Below, in pieces: positions 12,399 through 25,361 of a stretch of DNA of 64,000 bases; position 1 is the first letter of the stretch, and the number at the start of each line of letters is the position of its first letter. Made by a program: the position numbers and the translations under genes. The notes under the pieces were generated by a model. The model was not told the origin of the DNA. It worked only from the letters and a program-made list of their open reading frames with translations, and ran no database searches. Origin of the DNA: Pycnopodia helianthoides. Lineage: Eukaryota; Echinodermata; Asteroidea; Forcipulatida; Asteriidae. Where the stretch lies: NCBI GenBank assembly GCA_032158295.1, contig CM063251.1, positions 17,113,425 to 17,177,424 of the forward strand. Direction: 5' to 3'.

Positions 12399-13545
12399 AC
12401 CCTCTGTGTAAAATTGTGTGTTTTTTAAAAGATAGTAGTCGGATTTCATTTTGTACACATTATTGCCAATGCACTTCTAATATTAGTAATAATTATAGTT
12501 ACTTCTTCATCTGAACGCCGGAGAGAGATTCAACTTAAGTTTTAAAAACGTTGTCTATTTTCGAAATGATCTCAACTACAAAGAAAATTGAACAGTATTT
12601 TTTTGCGTACGATACACCACCAGCTGAACAGGCGACTTCACACCGTACTCGTTTTATATCATTGGTCTGAGCGTCCCAGAGCCCTTATTTGAGGGATTTA
12701 ACATGTGTGAATTTGTGTTAAATACAATCTTGGCACCAGACAAGGAAAGTACGAGGGTCATCAGGACCCCTGAACCTTACATCCCCGCAACCCCCGACGC
12801 TATCTCTCTCTCTCTCCCCTCAGCGCGCTCCATGGAGCCGCCACACGGTACCAGATGTGCCAAGTCACGAGACTCTCTCCCTCGCTCACGCCGCCTGGGG
12901 CGAATCTCTTTTAAACTTTTCCCCCTCCGTGTCTTAGATATTTGTCTCTCTCAATATGACGGAACTGGGTCGAAACGGCACTTCGTTACCTAGGGCAATC
13001 CATTTTTCTCATATTTCCTCGGGTACATAATGGATCTGGCCCTCGGTGAATATTACCTGTATGTCTGTAAGTAGCTTACATAAATGCGGCATAGTATCGT
13101 GTTTCTGGTCGTCGATAATATAGTAATGATGGCCCTGCGTTTTTTGCTTATAGCGACATTATGCCGCTATATATGCAACAAGGAACCGCACATGTGTTTC
13201 TATACAGCGGTGTTTGCGTTATATCGGTTAATTTCTTCTTCACACCGGTGGTTGGGCTCGTACTTAACGTTCATTCGACCGAGCATTTATGTTAATTTTA
13301 AGACAAATATTGATACGGTTATGGTTTGTTTATTTGACAGTTTTATTAATACTTTGTTGGTCCATTAGCCTAGCCATTCAGGCTTTTCATTTCGCAAAAA
13401 AACATACATATTATATGTATAAATATAAGATAAGTTCATCAAGAAAATAGACTAATAGGAAAATTATTCCAATATTCACTAAAAGGGAAATATGTATACT
13501 GAAGAAGCATATGGCCACAGTTTCACGTCAAACTGTAGATGACCA

Positions 13546-13710
13546 GGGGTCGATTTCACAAAACTCTTCCTAACTTAGGACTAGTCCTAGGCAATGCTAA
13601 GAGATAGGACTAGTCCTAAGTTAGGACCAGTACTTAGGACTAGTCCTATCTCTTAGCATTGCCTAGGAGTAGTCCTAAGTTAGGAAGAGTTTTGTGAAAT
13701 CGACCCCTGG
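13546..13710. repeat. Palindromic MITE, family P1, copy 2
   Basis: Same family as 4157-4312: GGGGTCGATTTCACAAAACTC at the left and its reverse complement at the right, with GGACTAGTCC blocks throughout. This copy is a better palindrome, suggesting more recent insertion. Confidence 0.85.
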
Positions 13711-13750
13711 CTGCTTATTATAAACTCGCCATACAATTGGGGGATGATTT

Positions 13751-14038
13751 AAAGGGTGTGTACAACATTGGTAAGGTTGAAAATATAAATGTTCACAGAT
13801 TTGCATATAACTTACATGGTTTAAAGATGGTCATAATAAGTGGAAACCTTCCATTGAAATGGTTTTGTTCGAAATTCAGTGAAAAAACATAAGTTTTTTT
13901 TTCACTGTTTTCTCGTGACTCCGATGACCGATTTAGCTTAAACTTTCTTACAAGTTTGTTATTTTATGTATAGGTTGGATCACACCAAGTGTGGATACTG
14001 GTCTTTGACTATTACCAATGTTGTACTTTTGCTTTAAG
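13751..14038. mobile_element. MITE family M3-related, copy 3
   Basis: TAAAGGGTGTGTACAACATTGG at the left, and TACCAATGTTGTACTTTTGCTTTAA near the right end in reverse complement. The interior carries the shared TTTTCTCGTGACTCCGATGA block. No ORF. Confidence 0.7.
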
Positions 14039-14995
14039 GTTTAACAAAATAACACAAGAACAACAAAAACATGTGTTATTTGCACGTGGGGGTGATGGAT
14101 GGAAGAAATTACTATTGAGACTGCAATTTTGATAATTTTGAATCAGTGGGAGAATCTCGTTCCAGGGAGAATCGGAACGGCACTGCACGCAAAGCAATTG
14201 TTAAGCCAATATTACAAAATTCATGATTTGCTAAAACTTTGCGTATATTTATTGTTCATGATCAAAGCTTATTAGCGGACATCTGCTAAGCAGTCGAATG
14301 TCAATACTGTACTAAAACTGGATTCTATATATCACTTCACTCAAGGCTGAATCTTACAAAGGATATCACAAAGAAAACATAATGATTGTGTATTTTTCCA
14401 CTAGTAGACTTAAAGGGGCAGTTCAATATAATTTTTGTTGAAAAAAGAATGCGTTAATTTTTGTTTTATCCATCTCCAATTTATCTTAGAAATATGCCTA
14501 AATTGTATAAAATGAACATGTTGCTGTTTTGGAAAATTTGCGTACATTAGTTCACGAGTTTGTGGTACATTGTGTTGGATTTTAGAATTTGCTTATCGGT
14601 CTTACCTTTTTGGTTTCTGAGTGAAATCCAGGATCCGATTTACATCTTCAATTTTCCGGAGTGGTGGCCGTCTTAGACTTGTCCACAGAACAATGTCATA
14701 CCAGTGTGGCTTTATAACAAGCAAAGACATGTGTCACGTGTGTTTTTCTCACATCCAGCCCGTTCTCCATTATAGTAACAAAAAGTATAGTGTATAGTTT
14801 TTGGAAGAGTATAGATTCATTCCCATCTTCTAGTTTTTCCGATCACACAATACATTCAATCTATGAACATTTTATCCGAAAAATTCGGTTTTAAAGTTGC
14901 AGTGGAAAATGACGGAAACCGTTAATGTTTTGTCAGAGAATTTTTGCAAGTTCATACACGTGTTGTTTGTTTGTTGGTCGTTGTTTTTTGGGGGT

Positions 14996-15152
14996 TTTTT
15001 TGTTGTTGTTGTTTGTTGTGTTTGTTTTGCTGTTGTTGTTGCTGCTGCTGCTGCTGCTGTTGCTGATGTTGCTGCTGCTGCTGCTGCTGCTGGTGCTGCT
15101 GCTGTTGTTTGTTGTTGTTGTTGTTGTTTTGTTGTTGTTGTTGTTTTGTTGT
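14996..15152. repeat. (TTG)n/(CTG)n compound microsatellite
   Basis: About 150 bp of TTG and CTG trinucleotides. Conceptual translations give only poly-Leu/Val/Ala/Cys, so the overlapping open frames are not genes. Confidence 0.95.
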
Positions 15153-16026
15153 CTGCTATTTTTCAGACTTTGACATTATTTCAGACGGAACTATTTTTCT
15201 GGTGGATTGGTGCTGGCATGAACTTGATATAATAATCAGTGATTTGTCAGATAAAAACTTAACAACTTTAAAAAAAAATTACTTTGTCTTTAGAAGAATA
15301 ATATGCGGTGGAAGATATCTTTGTCTTTTAATAATTACCATTTATGTATATGCCTTTTCTTTAACATTATTTGTGTTACCTTAGCTTAGATTCTTTATAC
15401 ACAAGCCCATGGACACTTTATGCATTAGCAGTAGATCTGGACTAACTCGGCTTTCTATCGCTTTCATTTCGCGTCGGTTTTCCGGTATTTCGTAATTTAT
15501 GGTAAGGTCAACCCCAATAAAATGCACACGCACCCCAAAAAAAATCCACGCCGTGCTGTTTCTAAGTTTTTGTCTAATAGTAAAATAGTTGTTTGCGGGG
15601 TTGTGCGGCCTGACACGTCCCAAATGTGAGTCAGTTAGCGCACTGTTCATCCTCAACAATGTGTCTCTCTGGCGTTTTTATGACTACATTGGCAATCAGA
15701 TCAATAACGAAGGACGGTTTCGCAAGCGTCTACGGAAAGCATCAGACACCGTTCCTGGCTAGGATCTGTACTTCTTCTTTCTTTTTTTCTGAGAGAGTAG
15801 AGAGTGAGAGAGAGAATTCAATCTCAGAAATTTCAGCCCCGGCCTGCGAGGGAGTCGATCTCGCCGCTACACCCCCATGAATCAACTGTTAAATATACGA
15901 GTCCCCGTAGTCGACGAGAATTATACCTCTGGTCAGTGTATTCAAACCAGACACCAAACCAGAGCTAGCTGGGTTTCCCTCTTGTGAATGAACTGATTCT
16001 GCGGCATGTAGGCCGAGGCCTGAGCT

Positions 16027-16090
16027 CACCCCCCCCTGCTACCCCCCCCCCCTGCTACCCCCCCCCCCTGCTACACCCCCCCCCCCCCTC
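16027..16090. repeat. C-rich minisatellite (C8-11 TGCTA)
   Basis: Three to four tandem units of a long C-run followed by TGCTA. The strand is G-quadruplex or i-motif prone. Confidence 0.85.
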
Positions 16091-16368
16091 TTCTCGCCAT
16101 AAATCTGTCATTATCTCGAGATGCTTTTACGGGGAATGAACTCTCGTAGTTTATTTGTTGGTTCCGTGTTCGTTCGTGGTTGAATGTTTTCGGTGGAAAT
16201 GTTAGTCTTTTACATGATTGCGGGTCAGGAGAGTTCCCAGTGCTTAAGATATCATCTCGCACGATGCGATAAGTCATAACACTTCTCTCTCCCTCTCTTT
16301 TTTTTTAAACTCGCTTAAAGGAGACGTGCGTTTTGAAATTGGGTTACTTAGCGTGTCGTGGCCAACAT

Positions 16369-16687
16369 GGCCCAATTTCATAGAGCTGCTAAGCACAGGC
16401 AGAAATATTTTAAGGAACCCTTTCTACCATTACTTACTTTAAATCATGTAAGTTATGTGTGAATCTGTGAACATTGTGTTTTTCGATCTTACCAAAAGTG
16501 TACAGGGCCTTTAAGCAGAAAATAATGCTTGATATGTTTCTGCTAAGGTAAAAAAATAAGCAGGATACCAGTCACAGAGGGTGCATGTGAGATGGTACTT
16601 GGGCTGGTAACCTTATTCTGGTAAGCAGAAATGTTTTGTGCTCTGCTACTTTTTTCGTGCTGAAGCAGCTTTATGAAACCGGGCCCT
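16369..16687. mobile_element. MITE family M1, copy 2, interrupted by an M3 fragment
   Basis: The left end GGCCCAATTTCATAGAGCTGC is at 16369 and the right end GCAGCTTTATGAAACCGGGC closes at 16687. The interior from about 16397 to 16515 is not M1 but matches the right half of the M3 element at 11084-11425, including its AGTGTACAGGGCCTTTAA end. This indicates a nested insertion or gene-conversion patch. Confidence 0.75.
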
Positions 16688-16950
16688 GGTGGCGGAGACG
16701 TCAGAGCGTCGGGTTCGAGTCCCGGTCGTGACACTTGTGACCTCAATAACACTTAACGGTAATTGCTTCTCATCACCCAGGAGTACGGTTGGTACCTGCG
16801 AGGGTACGAGATTGCTGGTGTGACTGACAAGCTTCCTGTGAGCCAATTTGGCTACCGGTGCTTCATAAACCTAAGGAGTTCCGGTTGCAGGATTGTTTAA
16901 GGCCCGATAAACCTGGCTAATACTTAGTAATGAAAGGCGTTTTGGGTGCC
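16688..16950 (+). mobile_element. tRNA-derived SINE, 5'-truncated
   Basis: The B-box-like GGTTCGAGTCC at 16712-16722 is followed by a body with ACACTTGTGACC, ACACTTAACGGTAATTGCTTC, CACCCAGGAGTACGG and GGTACCTGCGAGGGTA. This order resembles SINEs common in aquatic animals. The A box is missing, so the copy is incomplete. It abuts the right end of the M1 MITE. Confidence 0.65.
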
Positions 16951-19900
16951 TATATATACTTAGCTTGAACAAGCACATAACACGTATATTTATGTTGTGT
17001 TTTACATAATTATTTCCCCAAAAAGGAGCTTAAATGTCATCCAAACCAGTGATCATGTTAAAAATTGCACTACCTAAAATCAACACACAAACTTCAAAAA
17101 CGCCATTTGCCAGGCAGCATCGTTTTTGTTTCTTTAAGTTGAAAGAAAAGTACCAGGGGAGAAAAACGAAAAAATGTAATATTTCTGCAGGAAAATTCCT
17201 GCACTAACCTAACGCGAACGGTGAGTGCGTTTTTCGAATAATTGTAAATGCCACCACAATCGTATCGATGCTTTAGCGTATAGGGCGTACCAGTCACATG
17301 CCCCTTTAACGGTTCTGTCTTGCAGCACTTTGCCTATCCGTGGAAAACGGTCTTTCAATAAAGACCAAAGTGCAGTTTATTTCCATGGATTCCTTTCTCG
17401 AGAGATGCGTGCGTTTCTTAAACCAAAGTAAACTTGACTTCTTTGTTACCCCCCCCCCCCCCCGATTCAGTCGTGATTCTCCCTACACTAAACCTCATTT
17501 TCAACAAACCTTTTCTTGTATTCGAGTCTGGGCTGTGTGGAATTGACAAGTGGCCCGCAGATTGTGGAGATATTTCCATACTTGTCATCACTCATTATTT
17601 TGTGCCTTCGAGGTGTAATGTAGATGTACAGTATATACCGCACCCGGCATGTCTTCTGACGGTTTACGCTGCAGGGGTAGTGTCCGTACAACCATTTGAG
17701 TGTTTTGCTAGCCAGTGTAGTGTAATCCTGCGGGAGTTTATCAGGACAGTTTTGTAATATTATTGGCGGATTTTTTTTATTTTATTTTTTTTACCCCATT
17801 ACTTTCAGTTCTTCTTTGTGTGCACCTCTTTTCGTTTTGTGTATTGTGTGAAGACTGAAGAATGATACCAAGGGAAGATAACATCAATGATTACTAAAGG
17901 TGGTGGCTCGTTGAGGAACCGTAAAGTGTGTGATAGCGTTCGACGAGGGCGCCCTTCAAAATGGCCGTCGTTTTCATTTATTTCCCGGCTGTGTGTGACT
18001 GTATTAGGAGTTGAAACTGCACAACTTTTCACATTTACTCACGTAGTTTCATATAGAAATCATTATAGTAAAAGTAAATTGTTTCACTTTGATTGTTTAT
18101 CATTATTTTTTAAAAAAATCTCAATAAATAGTTTAAAAGCGATATCCTCGAGGGAGTGATGTAGAATAATACTTTGAAACTGTTTACAACTATAAACAAC
18201 GTTTTCAATGTGTTTGTCAAATCGAGATGTGTGACACCGTCTTCATATTTGTTTGTCCCAACCAACCCGGGACGGTAAAAAAAAAAAACTCGGCCACTGT
18301 CGGGCGAGCAACTGGCCCTGTCTGTCCCAAGGTCGGGGTGTGTGCCTGTCACAGACACTCTTATGGTCTGACGACGGGAGGCGAAGCTTTCGAGGGGGTG
18401 CTTGAGCTGCTATGTATACTGCCAAATGAATCCGTGGTCTGATCCCCGATGACAGACAATTGGAACAAATCTACGGAGGCGTCTGTCTTGCTGGTTAATC
18501 CTGGCTGGGAAAGAAAGAGAGAGAAAAAAAAACTTGAAGAAAGAGAGAAGTAATAAAAACAAGCATTAAGTCAATTTTTGAGTCAAAATATTAAATCGGT
18601 CATTTTGATGCCCTAAGGCAGGTTGACCGGGGCACACTGTAAAACGATACCAATAGTTTCACTTCCGCGAGTGACTCGCAAAAAATGGCGTGCAAGAATG
18701 CGCGGTAAACATTTGTTCACAAAATACTTTTTGAAAAATTGCATGTAAATTGCGTTGCCTCAAGGCAAAACAAGGATCAGTATACACACCCAAGTGCTGC
18801 ATAGCACTGGCTCTAAGAGTCAACGGTCACACTTTTGTTATGGCCCAATTCTACTTTGATGACGAATCTTCAGTGAAGTGTAATGTATAAACTATGCGTT
18901 GATCAGAGTTTGGCTTTAGTAGAGTATGTTTGATTTGATTTCATTTCATTTCATTTGAGTTGATTTGAAATGGTTTATTTATATTCGACCCTCGCAGCCA
19001 GCAGCTGAATTGCGGCCAGAAAGTTTAATTCAAAAGTTTTATTAAAAAAAAAGCTTTAAAAGGAGATTAAACCAGTTTCAAATTAGCTTCCAGCAAACAC
19101 AGTCAGTTGTAAACAAGATAGCATTGGTAACGTTACAAAGGATGCCACTCTAAATAGGAAAGGAAAGGAAAGTTACACATGTTTAGCACGACACAATGCC
19201 ACCATTAAAAAGCATAGCCCTGCCCCCTTCCGCACTAAAAACGATGCCCCCTCCCCCTTGTGAAAAACATTCTGGATACGCCGTTCATGCATAGAGGTAA
19301 AATTAATGGTATTTAGACAGAAATCTGTGAGCAAGCTAAGTTTGGTTATACTACATGTAAACTCCTCTATACTGTGTGCTTAAAAAGTGCAGAGTTTTAA
19401 ACAGACCCTTAGGGGCCAAATTTCATAAAGCCTGTAAGCAGATGTTTTCTTCTTACGGAGCGGCCATTAGCAGAAGTTATTTTTCACCAACACTGCTAAC
19501 CGTAACTATAAAAGCAAGCTAAGGGCACCCTAGCTTGTGGTTGTTCTTCTATAAGCAGATGGGTGCCCAACAATGCAAAACAATATTGTGAACGCGCACA
19601 CGCGCTGTCAAGTCTTCTCGGTCGTTTATATTAATACAATTTCGCTTACGCATGTTTTTTGGCCTGCTGTAAAGTGCACAAATTTGAGGTAAACAACTTT
19701 ATGAAATTGTAGCCCGGTTCACCGCTAAAAAAAGTTCTGCTGAATGCGGTTAACTTTAAGGCTAGGTAGAGACCTCTAATGTCAGTGTGACTGCGGCTGC
19801 GAGGCACTCTCCGTGTAGCTCGTAGCGGTGGGTATTCTCCTCCCGTGGGCATTCCCCAAGAGGCGAACCGAGAACTGTGCTCAGTTCAAGAAGGAAAAAC

Positions 19901-20862
19901 TCCCGCAGATGTTCACATCACTAAACTCCGTCGACTGCATGTCTCTGCCAATTTCCAAGTCCTTCATTTTGGGGTCTGACCTTTGACCTGTTCTGTCAAA
20001 TCTTAACGGAATTGCGCAGGCAGCAGGTTGTTGTCACCACGGATATCACATGTCAGTTGTTGGGGTAAAAAAAAATTGCTGTTAAAAATTGGGGATTTAC
20101 ATATCAGTTCCTCGTACACATGGCGTTTGGGGGGAGGAGGGGGTTGTGATCTGTTTTCTCATGTGAAATCGGATTTGGTTAAAACCGAAACTTTATTTCG
20201 GCTTTGGTGCTTTTGGTACCCGTGGTGCGTTTATCCAATGTTATGACAGGTTTAAAAGACAAAGATTGTTACGTGTATTTGTAATTATTGGATATGATTA
20301 GTTTTAATCTGGAAGCTTAATGATTTAAGTCAAGTCCATATCTTCAACAACCAAAAATAACAATAATAGGAAAAGAAAAACGTTCGGTAGTCAAGCGTGT
20401 CCATTGTTTGTGCTTATAGATTGTTCTCTGGCTATTTTGCAACCGCACTGCGATGATCGTACGGACTTTACTAAACCGTTTAAGTAATTTGTCATTTGTT
20501 GTGCCGGGAGCGATGAAGGGAACGCATTGTCTGGTGGGTTCACAGAGGAATTCGAGAACAATGTATTTTGGTTAAACTCTTTTCAAGGCAAGTATTATTG
20601 AGAAGTAAACAACCATAAATGGCTTCGTTAACATTGTATTTCACGGGGGGTAGTACTGTGTAAATTGTAAATTGTACTGTACCTATTGTTTGACAATTAC
20701 CAATGTTGATCGCATGTTTTTAGGTTACATCATTCATTAGTTGGTTCTCATTCAATTTTCCATGTTTAAAAAAAACAGGCAAACAAAACATTTGGAAATT
20801 TCGCAAACTGTATTTAAGTGATTAAAGCTTTACGAGAAGACAGCGAGTAACAGTTAACGTTT

Positions 20863-20902
20863 TCTCCCGAAGACAATCAGAGCATACTGATCGAAACGTC
20901 GG
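20863..20902 (+). ncRNA. Hammerhead-like hairpin, covarying copy
   Basis: Reads CTCCCGAAGAC, then ATCAG-AGCATA-CTGAT hairpin, then CGAAACGTCGG. Compared with the copy at 44197 the stem sequence differs but pairing is kept, which supports a conserved RNA fold. The first core base is changed (CCGAAGA, not CTGAAGA), so this copy may be inactive. Confidence 0.4.
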
Positions 20903-23878
20903 ATTGTTATTTCATGTGCACGTGTTTAATACCGCATATTACTAGATAGAGTCTTTGTTTTGTCGATGAATAATGGTGCAGCTGGTATTATTGATGCTGC
21001 GTTTCAGCTAAATTGAAATATGAATTGAGTTTGTGGGGCTATTGTTCTAACAAGGCAGTATTATTAAGTGTTTAATGTGTATTTTGCAGGTCTTTTTCCA
21101 ATAAAGACAAAAATGTTGACAATAGCCCAGTTAAGAAATCTCGTAATCTTTTAAAAGATCACAGAGTTTTTTTTTTTTTTTGGTTTTCCCCCGTCAGCCC
21201 ACCCCCATTGTTGTACGCAGTTTGTACTCTTTTTTTGTTTTCGGAAATTGGTGAAATATTAATAACATCCGCTGAAGTCCCTCAAGAGCTCAATGGAAAC
21301 CCGTATCACTTGTACATGCACTCTGCAAGAGTATAAATCATTTTTGTGTTCGGTGCTGGGGAGGCGTTATTTATTGTTCCACAAAATATTAAGACCTGCG
21401 CTACAGCTGTTTTGGTTGGCGAGTTTGTAACGGACATTTTAAAAATTGTAGCGCATAGCCGGAAAATGTTAAACAAATTGATCACTTTAACGATTAGCCT
21501 TTGAGAAAGACTCTGCTAGGGTCGGAACGTGATGCCATTTACTACTTTTTGGCGTCTGTATCCACAGGTGATTTGGGTTGGTAAAGAAGTTTTCCAAGAG
21601 CTATTTTTTCTTAACTCATTTATTTCTTTTGTCTAAAATTATGGGGAACTGTCCTTTTATGAATACTTAGTCAGATTATTTAGTCGTTTGGGTTCTGTTG
21701 ATTCCATAATATTTTCTGTGTACGCTCTCAAATAAACGTTTCCAAATCGTCATCTAGAGATGATTTTTTAATTTTTTTAGTCTTTCCGAAAAAAAAGCAA
21801 TGAAACTCTACGTAAAACGATTCGCGTTTGTTTAGAAGGTATTGTACAATTTTTATACATTTTGTTTTTGAAGAAATTTATACAATTTAGAAGTTTTCAA
21901 GTCAAGTGTTATTTCGTGGCAGACATTTAAATAGTTCCTAATTATCTTGTACTGCTTACATTAAAAATCAATCTCTCTAAATACTTTACATAACATGCAC
22001 ACAAACCAACCACATGTCTGACCATCCCTTTGTTAAGAAGTCAACAGAAGGCTAAATGTGATCTCTATATGGCTATAAAACTCTCATTTTGGCGTTGAAC
22101 TTCAAATCTCACCCGCACAGTCGCGGAACAGTTACGGGTGACTGGCAGCGTGTCAGCACCCGGTAATATCGGGGAGTCTTGCCGCGGCTTCGTGTTCACG
22201 CGGCCGGCAAACCGGCGGGTTGAACGTACCTGCTTGTTTGTGGTGAGGGGCCGTCCTTGCTCTTTGGGCCGGCTCGGCCGTCCACGCATGCAAAGCAGGC
22301 GAGGCACACACAGGTCGCGTGTGTCGATGCCCCTTGAGTTTTTTTTTCTCAAATACTTCGGGAAGATTTTTAAGGGATGCATTCATAAGGGTTTAGTTTT
22401 GATGGATTGATAATGCACAGGTAGCTTTGAAAAAAAGAATGTAATGTCAGGTGGAAATGTTTGGTTTAGATGGTTTTGCAATCACCGAAAATTGATGAAT
22501 TTTTCCGTTTTTAGTAGTTATACAGGTTCCAAATTTCAATTTCCTTTACAGCTGTTTTAAAACAGAAATAAACTTAAAAATTGTGTTCTTTAAATGGCAA
22601 TTTGAGCACATTGAATTGGTCACAAGCAATAAACCTATCTTGTCTTTTTACTATTTTTACTATTGAAGAAAAACAAATAAATGTTATTATGTTGTGTGGC
22701 GTTGGGAGAATTTTCTTTTTATTTGGAAACCCGAAATCTGTCAGTATATGGAGAATATTCTCGGCACACAATTTTCAGTTTCTTTGTGAAAATTTGGACT
22801 CTATATTTCCACTTCTGGCCACAACCACTTCGGCTGCCAATGAACCGTGCCACTCTACCCCCAGTTTGCAGCGTGTATACATTTTGGTAACTGCATGTAA
22901 TGCATCCATTGTAATTTTTAGTAAAGTCATTCGAGTAGAGTCTGCAGGCCGCTGCAACACAAAACCTCTGCCATTATACCCGAACCTGAAACTTGTTGTC
23001 ATTTACAATAATGCATCATAGAATAACATTGGTTTCTTGTTTCCAATATGATTAGGGGCCCTTAATGAACGGAATGGCTTCTAGCTGAAAACGTAAACAC
23101 GGAAAGTGTTTCGGGAGGGGGGGGCTAGGAAACGGTGGCTACAACACAAAAATATAAATTGGCACGCGTCACGTTCGTGACCGCAAGGCCCTCATAAACA
23201 AGAGGCGTTAATTTCTCGCGCCACTTTTCGCTCCCCTTAAATTTTTACACCACCGTTACACTGTGAAAACAATAAACGCTATTTCGGCCGATTGATTGTG
23301 TGCAAAAAAGGAGAAAGAGTCACAACTGCGTGGAATACACCGATGGTGTAACTGCATTAGTGGTGTTGTAACAGCTGCCCGGGCTCTGACAGGGATATGT
23401 TTCGGGTCTTCCTGGTATCTGGGGGTACTGTACACACTTGTGCTGTCATGTCTGTAACAGCATTTGGGATTTGTTGTAACGTGTTGGTTGTTTCTTTGCA
23501 GCTAGAGCTTACAGTTTGTGTGAACTGAGCAGAATCAACACGATCGTGACTAAGATTGGGTAATAAACTGCATTCCTTTGCTTAACACATATTCAAGGCA
23601 ATTGGGTACAAATTAAACAGACCGTTGCAAACTAAGACTGCCGAATTGTCGGCTACGGCTATGTACGAATTTCTAAGGTATCATAAGAAACCTATACTTC
23701 AACGCATAATAACGCGGCGAACCAGCCGTAGCCGTAGCCGTAGCCGTGGCTGCCGATTGGCAGACTCGGCCTAACTCAAGTTTTCAGCTAGGTCTAAATG
23801 GCGCCGATGCGATGGTTACCAAAAACCGTGGTCACTGATGCATAAAACATTACGCTCAGCAAACAGACAGTCTGCACA

Positions 23879-24016
23879 GGGCCCAATCTTAGGCCTCGGC
23901 ACAAAAATCAGCAATGTTCACAACAATTGTGCATATCAGTAAAAGGTTACCAGCCAAATTATCACAATGTACCATTTGTGACTGGTATCCTGCTTATTTT
24001 TGCTGTGAAGCTATAT
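23879..24016. mobile_element. MITE family M1, degenerate copy beside the homeobox exon
   Basis: The left end GGGCCCAATCTTAGG and internal TTGTGACTGGTATCCTGCTTATTTTTGCTG match the M1 family in reverse orientation. The right end is decayed. It stops about 50 bp before the homeobox exon acceptor. Confidence 0.65.
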
Positions 24017-24068
24017 TTGTATTCATGATGTTTATGAATATTGTTTTTGCTTTTGCTTATGGTTTCAG

Positions 24069-24244
24069 GCAATAGCGGAGATCAGGGGTACAAACTCGAC
24101 CTGAACTCAAAACCAAGGAAAGAGCGGACGGCGTTTACCAAAGACCAGATCCGGGAACTTGAGACGGAATTCAGCCACAACAACTACCTTACGCGCCTGC
24201 GCCGATACGAGATCGCCGTCACGCTCAACTTGACAGAGAGACAG
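24069..24244 (+). CDS. Mox: Mox/Meox homeobox exon, homeodomain positions 1-44
   Basis: This exon encodes the linker before the homeodomain and the first two helices of a Mox-class DNA-binding homeodomain. After two bases completing a Gly codon, the peptide runs [14 protein letters not shown] and then the homeodomain from [16 protein letters not shown]. Homeodomain landmarks F8, L16 and F20 are all present, and [14 protein letters not shown] is a strong Mox signature. Differences from vertebrate MEOX are few (T18, S21, N23, T and N in the second helix region). The exon ends LTERQ, directly before the donor GTAAAC, placing the intron between homeodomain residues 44 and 45. Known Mox proteins act in mesoderm and muscle patterning in the nucleus; a similar role here is inferred. 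Phase agrees with both neighbouring exons. Confidence 0.95.
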
Positions 24245-24306
24245 GTAAACAAATAGATATATTTCAGTTAACTTAGCTGTAATTTGCTATGGGGCTATAT
24301 GGTTTA

Positions 24307-24731
24307 TTAAAGGTAGGGTCACAGATTGGTTTTTGTCAATGTAGTGCTGATTTAGAGGCACAATTATAAAGGAAGATACAATAAAAGTCACTTGTGGAAG
24401 TTTCAGGTGAGCACAGTGTCTACTTGCTGAGAAAATTGCAAAACCCTCACGGTATTTTCACAAGATGGTCGAATCCATCCACGTGTAGAGAAGTGACAGC
24501 GGCTACCAACCGCATCTTTGGCCGCGGCATTTACGAACGGACACCAACCCCAGAGATCTTCTCAGATTCAAATGTTTTGGGGTGAACAAATTATCCAAAC
24601 CATGTTACTTCGAAGGGTTAATCCTTTCTAAAAAATGGTTACTATCAACAGCTGCGGTGCTTCTCACCAAATAAGTCTTTGTGGTCATTAATTTTTTGAG
24701 TATTTACCAATCTATCTTACCCTACCTTTAA
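24307..24731. mobile_element. MITE family M3-related, directly after the homeobox exon
   Basis: TTAAAGGTAGGGTCACAGATTGG at the left and CCAATCTATCTTACCCTACCTTTAA at the right form imperfect terminal inverted repeats. The element begins about 60 bp after the homeobox exon donor. Confidence 0.75.
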
Positions 24732-25338
24732 TTCAGCCGCAAGTTTCATGGGGGGGGGTCTTTTCGTGGCAAAACTGTTCAAAATGTTTAATATATTCAC
24801 CAGCCTGCACATCGTCAAAACGTATTGATGAATTGTTGGAAAAACCAAAGATCTAGTTTGAAAAATGGAGTAGTTTTAGGGGGAAATGTCACGAACTTTA
24901 TATTTTGAGTATAGAGGAACGGAGAGGTCGCTTTGCCGGCTGATTTGCTTTCGGAAAAAGTCCACAGTCTGGAAAGATTCAAGGAAGTTGGTATTGATTT
25001 TGAGGGCCATGACGTTTCGATTTCATTGAAGATTTTTGACATGTGTGGCCTTAGGCCGATGTATAAATACAGACCGTGACAATGTGCTTATGATGTAAAC
25101 ATGACTGAAATGTCACTCAGATTAATGTGTCGTTATCATTTATACATATTCAGACTACAAGTACGAGGTTTAACCAAGCTACCCCCCCCCCTTCCATACC
25201 ACCACCACCATTACCCACCCCCCTTTCCCAATCAGACTGTAGGATGCCTGTGTGATCAGGGCACTACACGGAGCAAGGACCGCAGTGTCACCCTTTCGAT
25301 CGCCCTGGCTCCATCTCGTGCCATAGTCTCCCCTCTCT

Positions 25339-25361
25339 CTTCTTCTTCTTCTTCTTCTTCG
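25339..25361. repeat. (TTC)n microsatellite
   Basis: A run of TTC triplets. The open frames overlapping it are poly-Ser/Leu or poly-Arg and are not genes. Confidence 0.9.

Larger units (their letters stand above)
7558..24068 (+). other. Mox intron, about 16.5 kb, repeat-rich
   Basis: This intron lies between the N-terminal exon and the homeobox exon, bounded by GGTATGC at 7558 and TTTCAG at 24068. No protein-coding exon is recognised inside. It holds MITEs at 9995-10377, 11084-11425, 12056-12398, 13546-13710, 13751-14038, 16369-16687 and 23879-24016, a SINE fragment at 16688-16950, a C-rich minisatellite at 16027-16090, a TTG/CTG repeat at 14996-15152 and a hammerhead-like hairpin at 20863-20902. 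The remaining stretches (for example 17,000-20,800 and 21,000-23,800) show nothing recognisable apart from a foldback repeat near 23640-23770. Confidence 0.85.

Noticed and set aside
14897..15232. 111-codon frame rich in Val, Cys and Ala
   Set aside because: Translation of the TTG/CTG microsatellite.
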